DNA of 64,000 nt from Gilliamella apis (GTDB lineage Bacteria; Pseudomonadota; Gammaproteobacteria; Enterobacterales; Orbaceae). This document shows positions 1-9,752 of this stretch, in pieces. The position numbers were made by a program, and so were the translations under genes. Each line of letters starts with the position of its first letter. Position 1 is the first letter of the stretch. Under the pieces are notes generated by a model, which did no database searches, was not told where the DNA came from, and saw only the letters and a list, made by a program, of their open reading frames with translations. The stretch is taken from positions 1,612,001 to 1,676,000 of the forward strand of contig NZ_CP132381.1 of the NCBI RefSeq assembly GCF_030758615.1, in the 5' to 3' direction.

Positions 1-11
1 TTTAAGATAAT

Positions 12-1166
12 CTATTGAATGGTAGTTTTGTTGACAAAAGATACATCGATTACAACGATTTCAGAGCGAGTCATTAATCGAATTGGTGGGCCTCCAAATC
101 CGTAACCGCTATTGACTATACTGGTGAAATGATGATCAGTATCGTGATAAATTCCATTGGCATTTTTGTACATCATCGCCACCAATATATTGATAGGAAA
201 GATTTGACCACCATGAGTATGTCCAGATAACATTAAATCTACTTGTTGTTCTGCTACATCTTTAATATCTCGTGGTTGGTGATCTAGTAAAATTATTGGT
301 CTATCAGTATCAGAAAACATAATTAAATCGGATAATGAGGCGCGCTTAACATCGTACTTATATGATGAAAAGTCATCACGCCCTATCAACGTAATGCCAA
401 CCTCATCAAGATAAACAATATCATCTTTCAATACTTTTAAATGCGCCTGTTTGAATGCATTAATGATATCTTCTTCACGATTATTATTATCATGGGTACC
501 TAAATATTCATGATTACCAAAAATAATATAATTGCCGTATTTCGACTTTAATTGTTGGAACTGTTCAATAAATCCATTTTCGAGGAAAGGTTTTAATCGT
601 TTATCTAATGTATCGCCAGTTATCACAATAAAATCAGCCTTTAAGTTATTTACCTTGTCAATCATGTTTTGAATCATACTTGCAGAGGTATGCTCATTAA
701 TATGAATGTCAGAAAGTTGCACAATTCTTAGACGATCAACGTTGGCTGATTTATTAATTACAACCTGATAATCAACTATTTTAGGATTTATCGCCATTTC
801 ATGACCAAAACAAAACAAAGCCACAACCGCAATAATAAAACTGATTTTATGCCAAAGATTGGGCTTAATTTGCTTTTTACAAAACCGATAAACAATTTCA
901 AAAATGAGTGTTATAAAAACACTACAGATCATCAAACCAGAAATCGTTAGCAGAAACAGATGTAATCCCGAGGTTAAAATATCATTTAATACTCTAGCAA
1001 GAATAAACGATCCACCGGCCAGACCAATAGTCAGCCAATAAATAATTCGACCATAACCGCTTAACTGAAGGTTAAACCAAAACTGCCAGCGTTTTCCTAA
1101 TAAAAATGTGACCGAAATAGTGATAATAATCGTTGCAAAAATGGCTATAAAATCAACAAAAGTCAT
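12..1166 (-). CDS. Membrane-anchored metallophosphoesterase (calcineurin-like)
   Basis: Predicted membrane-bound metal-dependent phosphoesterase of the calcineurin-like superfamily. The first ~125 residues hold about four hydrophobic segments. The catalytic domain that follows carries the full set of metal-ligand motifs: SDIH, TGDTLD, GNHE and, near the C-terminus, SGHTHGGQ. This layout is that of YaeI/YkoQ-type proteins, some of which act on lipid A precursors or phospholipid headgroups. The substrate here cannot be told from sequence. An in-frame TTG lies 24 bases further upstream (1190), but the ATG at 1166 leads straight into the first membrane segment and is preferred. It diverges from cmoA across a gap of about 70 bases, which must hold both promoters. 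Confidence 0.8.
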   Translation of the reverse strand: MTFVDFIAIFATIIITISVTFLLGKRWQFWFNLQLSGYGRIIYWLTIGLAGGSFILARVLNDILTSGLHLFLLTISGLMICSVFITLIFEIVYRFCKKQIKPNLWHKISFIIAVVALFCFGHEMAINPKIVDYQVVINKSANVDRLRIVQLSDIHINEHTSASMIQNMIDKVNNLKADFIVITGDTLDKRLKPFLENGFIEQFQQLKSKYGNYIIFGNHEYLGTHDNNNREEDIINAFKQAHLKVLKDDIVYLDEVGITLIGRDDFSSYKYDVKRASLSDLIMFSDTDRPIILLDHQPRDIKDVAEQQVDLMLSGHTHGGQIFPINILVAMMYKNANGIYHDTDHHFTSIVNSGYGFGGPPIRLMTRSEIVVIDVSFVNKTTIQ

Positions 1167-1168
1167 AA

Positions 1169-1969
<801 letters not shown>

Positions 1970-2004
1970 CCTCTAGATTTTATTCAATTATAAAGGAAAA
2001 AAGA

Positions 2005-2973
2005 ATGATTGATTTTGGTGATTTTTACCAAATTATCGCAAAAAATAAGCTTAAAAATTGGCTTGAAGTATTACCGGCGCAATTAGCTAATTGGCAAAAA
2101 CAAAATTTAGATAACCGTTTTAGTCAATGGATAAATAGTATTAAACACTTGCCAGCAATCACCCCTTTTCAAGTTGATCTATTACATAGTGTAACTGTAA
2201 AAACAGAGCAACCATTATCTTGTGGCGAACAGCAACGTATCACACAATTATTAAAAACTATGATGCCATGGCGTAAAGGCCCTTTTCATCTTTATGGCGT
2301 TGATATTGATACTGAATGGCGTTCCGATTGGAAATGGCAAAGATTGATTAATCACATCGATAATTTAGAAGGTAAAACAGTTCTCGATGTTGGTTGTAAT
2401 AGTGGTTATCATTTATGGCGAATGATTGGTGCAGGAGCCAAACTTGCTGTTGGTATTGACCCAATGGCTCTTTATCTATGTCAATTTGAAGCAATAAGAA
2501 AACTATTAGGCAATGATCAGCGAGCTCACTTACTTCCATTAGGCATTGAGGAATTACCAAAATTAAACGCATTTGATACGGTTTTTTCAATGGGAGTATT
2601 ATATCATCGTCGCTCACCGCTTGATCATCTTTATCAATTGAAAGATCAATTAGTTGATGGTGGCGAATTAGTACTCGAAACATTGGTTATTGAGGGAACC
2701 GAACATCAAGCATTAATGCCTGGTGAACGTTATGCTCAAATGCGAAATGTCTATTTTATTCCATCAGTACCAACCATGATAAATTGGTTACATAAATGTG
2801 GTTTTAAAGATATAAAAATGGTTGATATATCCAAAACCAGTTTGGATGAACAACGCAAAACAGAATGGATGGAATCAGATTCATTAGCGGAATTTTTAGA
2901 TCCGAACGATTTATCCAAAACAGTAGAAGGTTATCCTGCGCCAATGCGGGCAGTATTTGTTGCTAGAAAATGA
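2005..2973 (+). CDS. cmoB: tRNA U34 carboxymethyltransferase CmoB
   Basis: Transfers the carboxymethyl group from carboxy-SAM to 5-hydroxyuridine-34 of tRNA, giving cmo5U. At 322 aa it matches the family length (E. coli 323 aa). It starts [14 protein letters not shown] and contains [18 protein letters not shown], the SAM-binding [31 protein letters not shown] and a conserved end ([25 protein letters not shown]). The start at 2005 is preceded by an AAAGGAAAAAAG ribosome site. It forms an operon with cmoA. Confidence 0.96.
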   Translation: MIDFGDFYQIIAKNKLKNWLEVLPAQLANWQKQNLDNRFSQWINSIKHLPAITPFQVDLLHSVTVKTEQPLSCGEQQRITQLLKTMMPWRKGPFHLYGVDIDTEWRSDWKWQRLINHIDNLEGKTVLDVGCNSGYHLWRMIGAGAKLAVGIDPMALYLCQFEAIRKLLGNDQRAHLLPLGIEELPKLNAFDTVFSMGVLYHRRSPLDHLYQLKDQLVDGGELVLETLVIEGTEHQALMPGERYAQMRNVYFIPSVPTMINWLHKCGFKDIKMVDISKTSLDEQRKTEWMESDSLAEFLDPNDLSKTVEGYPAPMRAVFVARK

Positions 2974-3045
2974 TTTTTTAATTTTATTGGGATTAAAAGT
3001 AACGATTATTTTTCTAGTCTTTTAAAATAGATAAACACAATAAAA

Positions 3046-3065
3046 AAACGGGCTTTTGCCCGTTT
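3046..3065 (-). terminator. Intrinsic terminator between cmoB and the EEP hydrolase
   Basis: Perfect 8-bp stem AAACGGGC/GCCCGTTT with a TTTT loop. Seven A residues precede it on the + strand, so the minus-strand transcript gets a good U tract. It ends the minus-strand gene at 3106-4005 and may also end cmoAB. Confidence 0.85.
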
Positions 3066-3105
3066 AATCTATCAATATATTTTATATAAATAAGTTCGAT
3101 TAATA

Positions 3106-4005
3106 TTAATTATTTTTTATGATCATTTGAACAGGATAATGATCAGAATATTTGTCCGTAAAATCATCTTTTATAACTTGAACATCAATGACATTATTTT
3201 TAAGTGGTGGTGAAACATAAATATAATCATAGCGTAATGGAACTGATGCTTGATCATAAAATACTTTAGTTGGTGCAGTTGCAACAAATTCTTTATGCTT
3301 AATTTTTAATGCATCAATAAAACCAGCATCCAGAAGATTTTGTTGTACAGTATAACTTAGTTTACCATCAACCAGATTTTCTAAAATTGGCCTTTTCTTT
3401 TGCTTTTCTTTAATATCCTCTAAAAGGGTACTTTTATCATAGTCAGATTTATCTGCCGGTGAAAACGAGTTCAAATCTCCGGCAATTATCCATTTCCCTT
3501 TAGGATCACGACTATATTTGATTGAATCGATAATTAAATTAATCTCATCAATTCGTTTAGCCGTCCAAAATGGATTCATATGCGTAATTACAAAATGATA
3601 ATTTCCAATGTCTGCATAGAGTGCCCCATGCCACAAATTATCAACGACTTTGTTAACATTAATTATTGGATACTTTGAAGTAATAGCTACAGGGAAAAAA
3701 GCAGCATCTTCTGGTGATTCTTTTAAAAGAACCGCATATTTATGACCATAACTAGCTGCAAATTTTTCAAGTTTTTCACGAGTAAAAAAATTCATTTCTT
3801 GCCAAGCAATAATATCGGCATCTTGTGCTTTGGCCCAATCAATATATTTCTGTTTCCCTTCACTCTCATCTAACTTCATACCATTATAGACGTTATAACT
3901 AATGATTTTTAGTTGTTTAGCATCATCAAGTGAGGCAAAAGCGCTAGAGGTACTAAGAATAATTCCACTAATCAATGCGACAATTTTCAACTTAGTTTTA
4001 TTCAT
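3106..4005 (-). CDS. Secreted endonuclease/exonuclease/phosphatase (EEP) family protein
   Basis: Exported member of the EEP superfamily (DNase I, sphingomyelinase and inositol phosphatase fold). A signal peptide of about 24 residues ends at SSAFA. The EEP motifs follow in order: ISYNVYNG (Asn), WQEMNF (metal-binding Glu), THMNPFW, AGDLNSFSP (catalytic Asp/Asn), YDYIYVSP and the terminal SDHYPVQM with the catalytic Asp-His. All key residues are present, so it should be active. The substrate may be nucleic acid, a phospholipid or a phosphoinositide, and this cannot be decided here. An AGAAAGGAATATCTT site supports the start. It stands alone, followed by the terminator at 3046-3065. Confidence 0.85.
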   Translation of the reverse strand: MNKTKLKIVALISGIILSTSSAFASLDDAKQLKIISYNVYNGMKLDESEGKQKYIDWAKAQDADIIAWQEMNFFTREKLEKFAASYGHKYAVLLKESPEDAAFFPVAITSKYPIINVNKVVDNLWHGALYADIGNYHFVITHMNPFWTAKRIDEINLIIDSIKYSRDPKGKWIIAGDLNSFSPADKSDYDKSTLLEDIKEKQKKRPILENLVDGKLSYTVQQNLLDAGFIDALKIKHKEFVATAPTKVFYDQASVPLRYDYIYVSPPLKNNVIDVQVIKDDFTDKYSDHYPVQMIIKNN

Positions 4006-4185
4006 AAGATATTCCTTTCTATTATTAATATCACATTAATACTATATCGATTTAACTTTAACCAAAAGTTTTTTTATAATTTATGTGAGTTATATCAATA
4101 AAATTATTTACAAATTGTGCTAATTAACTGCTGTCAATCCTGAAAATATTTATCTAAATAATATTTTTTACTTACCAAGAAAAAA

Positions 4186-4209
4186 GCACCTAATTGTTCA
4201 ATTAGGTGC
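4186..4209 (-). terminator. Intrinsic terminator after lipoprotein paralog A
   Basis: An 11-bp perfect stem (GCACCTAATTG / CAATTAGGTGC) with a two-base centre. An A run precedes it on the + strand, giving a U tract for the minus-strand transcript. It lies 36 bases after the stop of the gene at 4245-5171. Confidence 0.85.
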
Positions 4210-4244
4210 CACATATAATATATTATCAATCAATAATTAAATAA

Positions 4245-5171
4245 TCATTCAATAATAATAAGATTTAATTCATCACTATCCTCTAATGCCGATTCAATTT
4301 CTCTAGTAGCATACATATATGTGTGTTCTGGATTTATATCTCCAACACATCTTCTCATGATATCGTGTTTTGTTCTGAAAGTTTCATCGGATTTTATTTG
4401 ATTATATAATTTAGTCAAATCATCTCCTTTTAAGGTGAAAAGGTTATTCCAATCAGCTAAATGTTGTTTTACAAATTCTCGCCCCTCATCACATTTAATT
4501 TTATCTAAATTAATATTGGGAACAATATATTTAGTTAAATCAGCATATTTCTTTGGTTGGTTTGGAAATTGTATTGTCTTAAGATCTTCTTCAGATTCAG
4601 CTAGATAATCAATAAAATCAGCTTCACGAAACAATTTATCCTTTTTAGTAATACCTTTACTTCTTATTTCATCTGGTAACTTATCATTTATGCCATAATC
4701 CCATGCATTCTCATATCTATCGTCATTTCTTTCAATAAATACATCATTAATAATTTTAATAGGAAGTTCTATCTCATGAGGTTCACCATTGATAGTCACT
4801 TCGAACGTTTTAAGATGATCTTTAATTCTACTTTCGTAATTTTCTTGACTATTCGTATAATATGTTCGATACATATAATAATTGGATTGAGTTGGATTGA
4901 TAAATCCAGTGTTATTAAATGTTGAGGGTTTAGCTAAAAAGTTTAATGATTGGCCATTATAAGTCAACTGATGTTTACCATATTCAAATTCATATTTAAC
5001 GCTTGATTTAGCGGGAATAGCTAACTCATTACCATCAATTGCTACTTTTATTTCCTTGTCTGTTGGGTTATCAATCAAACGTTTTACAGATTTTCCTGTA
5101 GTGCTTGATTCAAAGCAACCAACCAAAGAAAGGCTACATACCAAAAGCAAAGAATATTTAAATCTTTTCAT
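4245..5171 (-). CDS. Lipoprotein of unknown function, tandem paralog A
   Basis: Not a family I recognise. It starts MKRFKYSLLLVCSLSLVGC, a lipoprotein signal with lipobox LVGC, so it should be lipid-anchored in the envelope. After the Cys comes a short domain with the pattern RLIDNPTDKEIKVAIDG..IPAKSSVKYEFEYGKHQLTYNG, probably a small beta domain, then GFINPTQSNYYMY and a charged helical C-terminal half. The ATG at 5180 lies three codons upstream, but the start at 5171 has a GGA nearby and begins the lipoprotein signal properly. It is clearly related to the two genes upstream of it but more diverged than they are from each other. It lacks Asp at +2, so sorting to the outer membrane is expected. 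Confidence 0.8.
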   Translation of the reverse strand: MKRFKYSLLLVCSLSLVGCFESSTTGKSVKRLIDNPTDKEIKVAIDGNELAIPAKSSVKYEFEYGKHQLTYNGQSLNFLAKPSTFNNTGFINPTQSNYYMYRTYYTNSQENYESRIKDHLKTFEVTINGEPHEIELPIKIINDVFIERNDDRYENAWDYGINDKLPDEIRSKGITKKDKLFREADFIDYLAESEEDLKTIQFPNQPKKYADLTKYIVPNINLDKIKCDEGREFVKQHLADWNNLFTLKGDDLTKLYNQIKSDETFRTKHDIMRRCVGDINPEHTYMYATREIESALEDSDELNLIIIE

Positions 5172-5250
5172 AACATCCATTTATTTAGTTTATATTACAA
5201 GAGTACAAATCTTAACATAAAAAAAATGATGTTGTTAATAGAAAAATTAA

Positions 5251-5285
5251 AAGGCACTAAACCTAATTATAAGATTTAGTGCCTT
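5251..5285. terminator. Bidirectional terminator between paralogs B and A
   Basis: Stem AAGGCACTAAA / TTTAGTGCCTT with a 13-base loop. A-rich and T-rich flanks give a U tract in either direction. The same element, nearly identical in sequence, recurs at 6333-6367, so it belongs to the duplicated unit. It should separate transcription of the neighbouring paralogs. Confidence 0.85.
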
Positions 5286-5323
5286 TTATTTTTTATAATT
5301 TGATCTTTAAAATATTTTCAGAT

Positions 5324-6253
5324 TTATTTGATTACAAAAAAGTATATATCACGTCCTTTAGTTAAAGCGTCGTCTAACGGCCTAATAGCTTTGGAATAAG
5401 TTTGTTCAGGATCTTTTTCGTTAGGACAAAGTTTTTTAGAACCAAGTAAGGCATGCATACCATCATATCCCCCAAATCCTTCATACTTACTTGCAACGTC
5501 ACTACCCGTTAAAGTGAAAAGTTGTTGCCATTTATCTAATGTGTCCTGTAAATATTTTTTACCTTCATCACATGTTATGCTTTCTAAATCAAGTTTCGGA
5601 AATAGATACTGATTAATTTCAGACAATTTTTTAGGTTTATTAGGAAAACTAATTTCATCTTCTATACCATCTTCTTTTAAAAACTTCAAATATTCACTTT
5701 CACGATACATTTTAATTTTACGAGATTGATAAGATTGATTTTTATTAATATTTTCAGTAATTTCGTCGGGAATATTTTCATCAATAGAGTAATCCCATCT
5801 ATTATCTCGATCTTCAATAAAGAAATTATTAACCACTTTTACAGGAAGCTCAACCTCTACTTGCTCACCATCTAAGATCACTTCAACTTTATTAAGCGAT
5901 TTCTCATATAATTTGTCGTATGTTTCATCACTGGTGTTGTCAGTTGCATAGATAAAAGTGTGTAACATATAATTGCTTTGGGTTGGATTAATAAAGCCTC
6001 GACCATTGAATTTTACAGGTTTTACAAAAAACTCAATCGACTCATTATTATAAGCTAAATTATGTTTACCATATTCAAAAGTATACTTAATGTTTGAGTT
6101 AGCGGGAATGACAACATCTTTACCATCAATAACTAACTTAATTTCATTGGCAGTAGGATTATCAATTAAACGAACTTGTGAAGTTGGACCATTAAAGCAG
6201 CTACAAAGTGTTATACTGCAAGCTAATATAAAAGAATACTTTAAACTTTTCAT
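5324..6253 (-). CDS. Lipoprotein of unknown function, tandem paralog B
   Basis: Second copy of the family. The signal is MKSLKYSFILACSITLCSC, with lipobox TLCSC. The N-terminal domain reads VRLIDNPTANEIKLVIDGKDVVIPANSNIKYTFEYGKHNLAYNN, followed by GFINPTQSNYMLHTF and a C-terminal region containing LDLESITCDEGKKYLQDTLDKWQQLFTLTGSD and CPNEKDPEQTYSKAIRPL. By eye it is almost identical to the next copy (6406-7341), differing at scattered positions, which indicates a recent duplication or gene conversion. Each copy has its own terminator and upstream region, so the genes may be transcribed separately. Function unknown. Confidence 0.8.
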   Translation of the reverse strand: MKSLKYSFILACSITLCSCFNGPTSQVRLIDNPTANEIKLVIDGKDVVIPANSNIKYTFEYGKHNLAYNNESIEFFVKPVKFNGRGFINPTQSNYMLHTFIYATDNTSDETYDKLYEKSLNKVEVILDGEQVEVELPVKVVNNFFIEDRDNRWDYSIDENIPDEITENINKNQSYQSRKIKMYRESEYLKFLKEDGIEDEISFPNKPKKLSEINQYLFPKLDLESITCDEGKKYLQDTLDKWQQLFTLTGSDVASKYEGFGGYDGMHALLGSKKLCPNEKDPEQTYSKAIRPLDDALTKGRDIYFFVIK

Positions 6254-6332
6254 AACATCCATTTGTTTTATTTATATTATAAGAGTACAAATTTTAACAT
6301 AAAAAAAATAATGTTGTTAACAGAAAAATCAA

Positions 6333-6367
6333 AAGGCACTAAACCTAATTATAAGATTTAGTGCCTT
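6333..6367. terminator. Bidirectional terminator between paralogs C and B
   Basis: Same stem as at 5251-5285 (AAGGCACTAAA / TTTAGTGCCTT) and the same T-rich tail, repeated 1082 bases away as part of the duplicated unit. Confidence 0.85.
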
Positions 6368-6405
6368 TTATTTTTTATAATTTGATCTTTAAAAGATTTT
6401 CAGAT

Positions 6406-7341
6406 TTATTTGATTACAAAAAAGTATATATCACGACCTTTAGTTAAAGCGTCGTTTAACAGCCTAATAGCTTTGGAATAAGTTTGTTCAGGATCTTTTT
6501 CGTTAGGACAAAGTTTTTTAGAACCAAGTAAGGCATGCATACCATCATATCCCCCTAATCCTTCATACTTACTTGCAAAATCACTTCCTGTTAAATTAAA
6601 AAGTTGTTGCCACTTATCTAATGTGTCTTGTAAATATTTTTTACCTTCATTACATGTAATACTTTCCAAATCAAGTTTCGGAAATACATACTGATTAATT
6701 TCAGACAATTTTTTAGGTTTATTAGGAAAACTAACCTCATCTTCCTCTTCTAACCAATCTTCTTGTAAAAACTTCAAATATTCGCTTTCACGATACATTT
6801 TAATTTTACGAGATTGATAAGATTGATTTTTATTAAGATTTTCAGTAATTTCGTCAGGAATATTTTCATCAATAGAGTAATCCCATCTATTATCTCGATC
6901 TTCAATAAAGAAATCGTTAACCACTTTCACAGGAAGATCAATCTCTACTTGCTCACCATCTAAGATAACATCAACTTTATTAAGTGATTTCTCAAATAAT
7001 TTGTCATACGTTTCATCACTGGTGTTGTCAGTTGCATAGATAAAAGTGTGTAACATATAGTTGCTTTGGGTTGGATTAATAAAGCCTCGACCATTGAATT
7101 TTACAGGTTTTACAACAAAGTCAATTGACTCATTATTATAAGCTAGATTATGTTTACCATATTCAAAAGTATACTTGATATTTGAATTAGCTGGAATGAC
7201 AACATCTTTACCATCAATAACTAACTTAATTTCATTGGCAGTAGGATTATCAATTAAACGAACTTGTGAGGTTGGACCATTAAAGCAGCTACAAAGCGTT
7301 ATGCTACAAGCTAATATAAAAGAATATTTTATTTTTTTCAT
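6406..7341 (-). CDS. Lipoprotein of unknown function, tandem paralog C
   Basis: First copy of the array in the direction of transcription. Signal MKKIKYSFILACSITLCSC with a lipobox. The body is almost the same as paralog B, with a two-residue insertion in an acidic stretch (LQEDWLEEEDEVSF against LKEDGIEDEISF). The codon before the ATG at 7341 is GTG, but the copies align at the Lys-rich start, so the ATG is chosen. Its upstream DNA (7342-7588) differs from that of copies A and B, marking the outer edge of the duplicated unit. Function unknown. Confidence 0.8.
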   Translation of the reverse strand: MKKIKYSFILACSITLCSCFNGPTSQVRLIDNPTANEIKLVIDGKDVVIPANSNIKYTFEYGKHNLAYNNESIDFVVKPVKFNGRGFINPTQSNYMLHTFIYATDNTSDETYDKLFEKSLNKVDVILDGEQVEIDLPVKVVNDFFIEDRDNRWDYSIDENIPDEITENLNKNQSYQSRKIKMYRESEYLKFLQEDWLEEEDEVSFPNKPKKLSEINQYVFPKLDLESITCNEGKKYLQDTLDKWQQLFNLTGSDFASKYEGLGGYDGMHALLGSKKLCPNEKDPEQTYSKAIRLLNDALTKGRDIYFFVIK

Positions 7342-7588
7342 CACATTTAACTACTTTTTTATATAATTTTCACATCGAAGTTCGTAAATATTAACACAAC
7401 GAATTTAAGAGTAAATCATCAAAATCTAAAACTCTTTATTAAGAAATACTAAAATCAAATCAAACCTTTGATGCTATAACAACCTACACAATAAATTTAT
7501 TTTAATTATTTATAAATATGCAATGTTATGTACAACAACATAAACTATCCTAATTTATTACTAGAATAGTTTATAGATAATTGTTTGC

Positions 7589-8413
7589 TTATTGTTGTGG
7601 CCAGATAAAACGACCTTTCGCATCAGAATCTTCACTAATGAATTTTTTAAGTACATCTGATTGGTAAAGTTGTTTTATCTCTTGAGCCCATTTACTGTTC
7701 AAATTTTCTTTTTTTACAACCACCATTAATTCTAGATTAGGTGTTAACTTTTCTTGTACTAAAACATTATCAGCTGGAACTTTACTTAACCATGCGACAC
7801 CGCCAGGCATTATCGCATAATCAACTTCACCAAGAGTTCGAGGAATTAATTCCGATAATATCGATTTAAATTTCAAATTATATCTATTGTCAGCAATGTC
7901 ATTTAAATCTAATGTCCCTGATTTGCTTTCAGGTTTTAAAGTAATCCAATTTAAGCTTTGCAAAAATAATAGTGATCTGGCTTTATTTGAAGGATCATTA
8001 GGAATAACAATTGTTTGGTCATTTGCTATTTCATCAACCGAATGATGCAGTTGAGAAAATAGCGCAGCAGAAATCGAAGGAATATGGACTAAAGAAACAA
8101 GATTACTTTTAGTTTCTTTATTATATACATCAAGATAAGCTTGATGCTGTGCTGCATTAAGATCAATACTTCCTTCAACTAAAGCGGTATTTGAGTCTCT
8201 AAGAGAGCTGAAATTTACCAATTTAACTTTATAACCCTTTTGTTCTAAAGCTGGCTTAACGATTTTCTCCATCATGATGTTATGCATACTTGGCGGTAAA
8301 CCAACAATGATCTCTTTTTTGTCTTGCTGACTTTCTTTGGCTGATTCTGACTTATTGTCACAGCCAATCAGAGTCAAACCCAACAGTAGAATTAAGTAAA
8401 TATATTTTTTCAT
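7589..8413 (-). CDS. MetQ/NlpA-family substrate-binding lipoprotein (orphan)
   Basis: Lipid-anchored periplasmic binding protein of the MetQ/NlpA family (methionine or related ligands). Signal MKKYIYLILLLGLTLIGC with lipobox LIGC. Family features include a beta start KKEIIVGLPPSMHNIMMEKIVKPALEQKGYKVKLVNF, GSIDLNAAQHQAYLDVYNKE, IPNDPSNKARSLLFLQ and a C-terminal segment with Y..D.LKKFI. A GGGAG site six bases before the ATG at 8413 decides the start over the GTG two codons earlier. The usual partners metN and metI are absent beside it, so it either serves a transporter encoded elsewhere or has another role, as NlpA does in E. coli. Confidence 0.85.
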   Translation of the reverse strand: MKKYIYLILLLGLTLIGCDNKSESAKESQQDKKEIIVGLPPSMHNIMMEKIVKPALEQKGYKVKLVNFSSLRDSNTALVEGSIDLNAAQHQAYLDVYNKETKSNLVSLVHIPSISAALFSQLHHSVDEIANDQTIVIPNDPSNKARSLLFLQSLNWITLKPESKSGTLDLNDIADNRYNLKFKSILSELIPRTLGEVDYAIMPGGVAWLSKVPADNVLVQEKLTPNLELMVVVKKENLNSKWAQEIKQLYQSDVLKKFISEDSDAKGRFIWPQQ

Positions 8414-8575
8414 TATCACTCCCTATTTCAATCAGTAAGTTAATCTAATTGAACAACTAATTCTATTATTTAGAGATAACATTATAGATAGTGATTAACT
8501 ATTGGGATAATACGAAAAAATTATATCTATATTCATAATAGATATATACAATTACTCTTTATTTTTCACTAATTT

Positions 8576-9538
8576 TTAGATAACATTTTCAACCGGCTGC
8601 TCAGACAGATTTTCTTTTAACCATCTAACAAAAGCCTTCACTTTTGGATTGCGGTGCCTAGTAGCAGATACTACATAGTAACGCTGTTTACATGTTAAAG
8701 CCATATTTGGAAATGGTGTGATTAACTCGCCTGAAGCAATATATTTGTTAATTATGTTTTTTCTTCCCATGGCAATACCCGAATGATTAATTGCAGCGAC
8801 GATAGCTAAATCGGATCGATCAAATAACATCGTCGGCAAATCTTCAAAATCAATATCAATATTAAAGTGCTTGCCCCAAGATTGCCATTCATCGAAGTTA
8901 GAATCATATCGCCAAGCTTGATTGTCGTGTAATATTAGACAATGTTTTAGATTTTCAACACATTCATTAAGTTGATAGTGTTCAGCATATGTAGGACTAC
9001 ATATCGGCATAATTGTTTCATTCATTATGTGATAAACATCCAAATCTTCATGTTGCAAATCATCATAATAAATTGCTAAATCAACACAGTGCCGATTAAA
9101 ATTGACTACCCCATTGCCGGTTAAAATATTCAAGGTAATATAAGGATGTTTTTTATTAAATTCAGATATTTTCGGTACAAGCCATTCTTTTGCAAAGGAA
9201 GGACGCGAATAAATGGTTAGTTGTCCCATCAATTCTTGACTCTTTATTTCAAATATTTCTCTATTTAGTATCGCCAAAGATTTTTTTAAAATATTAAATA
9301 AATTCTTACCATTTTGAGTTAACTCAATCCGGCGATGAAACCGGTTAAATAACTTAAAATTTAATTCTTCTTCAAGTTTATTAATTTGATGACTAACGGC
9401 ACTTGGGGTAATACATAACTCTTCGGCTGCACGCATAAAAGAACAATAACGTGCAGCAGCTTCAAAAGTGTGAAATTTTGCTAATTGATATCCTGATACC
9501 AATCGATTAGTGGTAATAAAACGATCATCATCCAACAT
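8576..9538 (-). CDS. dsdC: LysR-type D-serine regulator DsdC
   Basis: LysR-family activator of D-serine catabolism. The N-terminal helix-turn-helix lies in AKFHTFEAAARYCSFMRAAEELCITPSAVSHQINKLEEELNFKLFNR. The effector domain contains QLTIYSRPSFAKEWLVP, NILTGNGVVNFNR, VDLAIYYDD, CLILHDNQAW and FDRSDLAIVAAINHSGIAMGRK, all close to E. coli DsdC, including the long N-terminal lead before the HTH. It diverges from dsdXA across 214 bases, the standard arrangement for activation by D-serine. An AAGGA site precedes the ATG. Confidence 0.92.
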   Translation of the reverse strand: MLDDDRFITTNRLVSGYQLAKFHTFEAAARYCSFMRAAEELCITPSAVSHQINKLEEELNFKLFNRFHRRIELTQNGKNLFNILKKSLAILNREIFEIKSQELMGQLTIYSRPSFAKEWLVPKISEFNKKHPYITLNILTGNGVVNFNRHCVDLAIYYDDLQHEDLDVYHIMNETIMPICSPTYAEHYQLNECVENLKHCLILHDNQAWRYDSNFDEWQSWGKHFNIDIDFEDLPTMLFDRSDLAIVAAINHSGIAMGRKNIINKYIASGELITPFPNMALTCKQRYYVVSATRHRNPKVKAFVRWLKENLSEQPVENVI

Positions 9539-9752
9539 TGCACATCCTTACTTACCTAATTTTTTTAACATTTAACTAAAAATGACAAATCAAATACAAT
9601 TAATTAAATTAATAACTACTACTTTCTTACAGCATAATGCTTATTCAACCGAGTATTACTCATGTGAAGATGATTAATTATCATTTGTCAGTTATCTCCC
9701 CATAAAATCTAATACGCGCTGATTTTTACTTTCATTGAAATGGGAAAACATT
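9539..9752. promoter_or_regulatory. dsdC-dsdX divergent control region
   Basis: AT-rich gap between the divergent regulator and its targets. It holds a near-palindrome, ATGATTAATTATCAT (9668-9682), with the spacing of a LysR box, directly followed by TTGTCAGTT. By analogy with E. coli, DsdC should bind here and activate dsdXA with D-serine. The exact operator is inferred. Confidence 0.4.
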
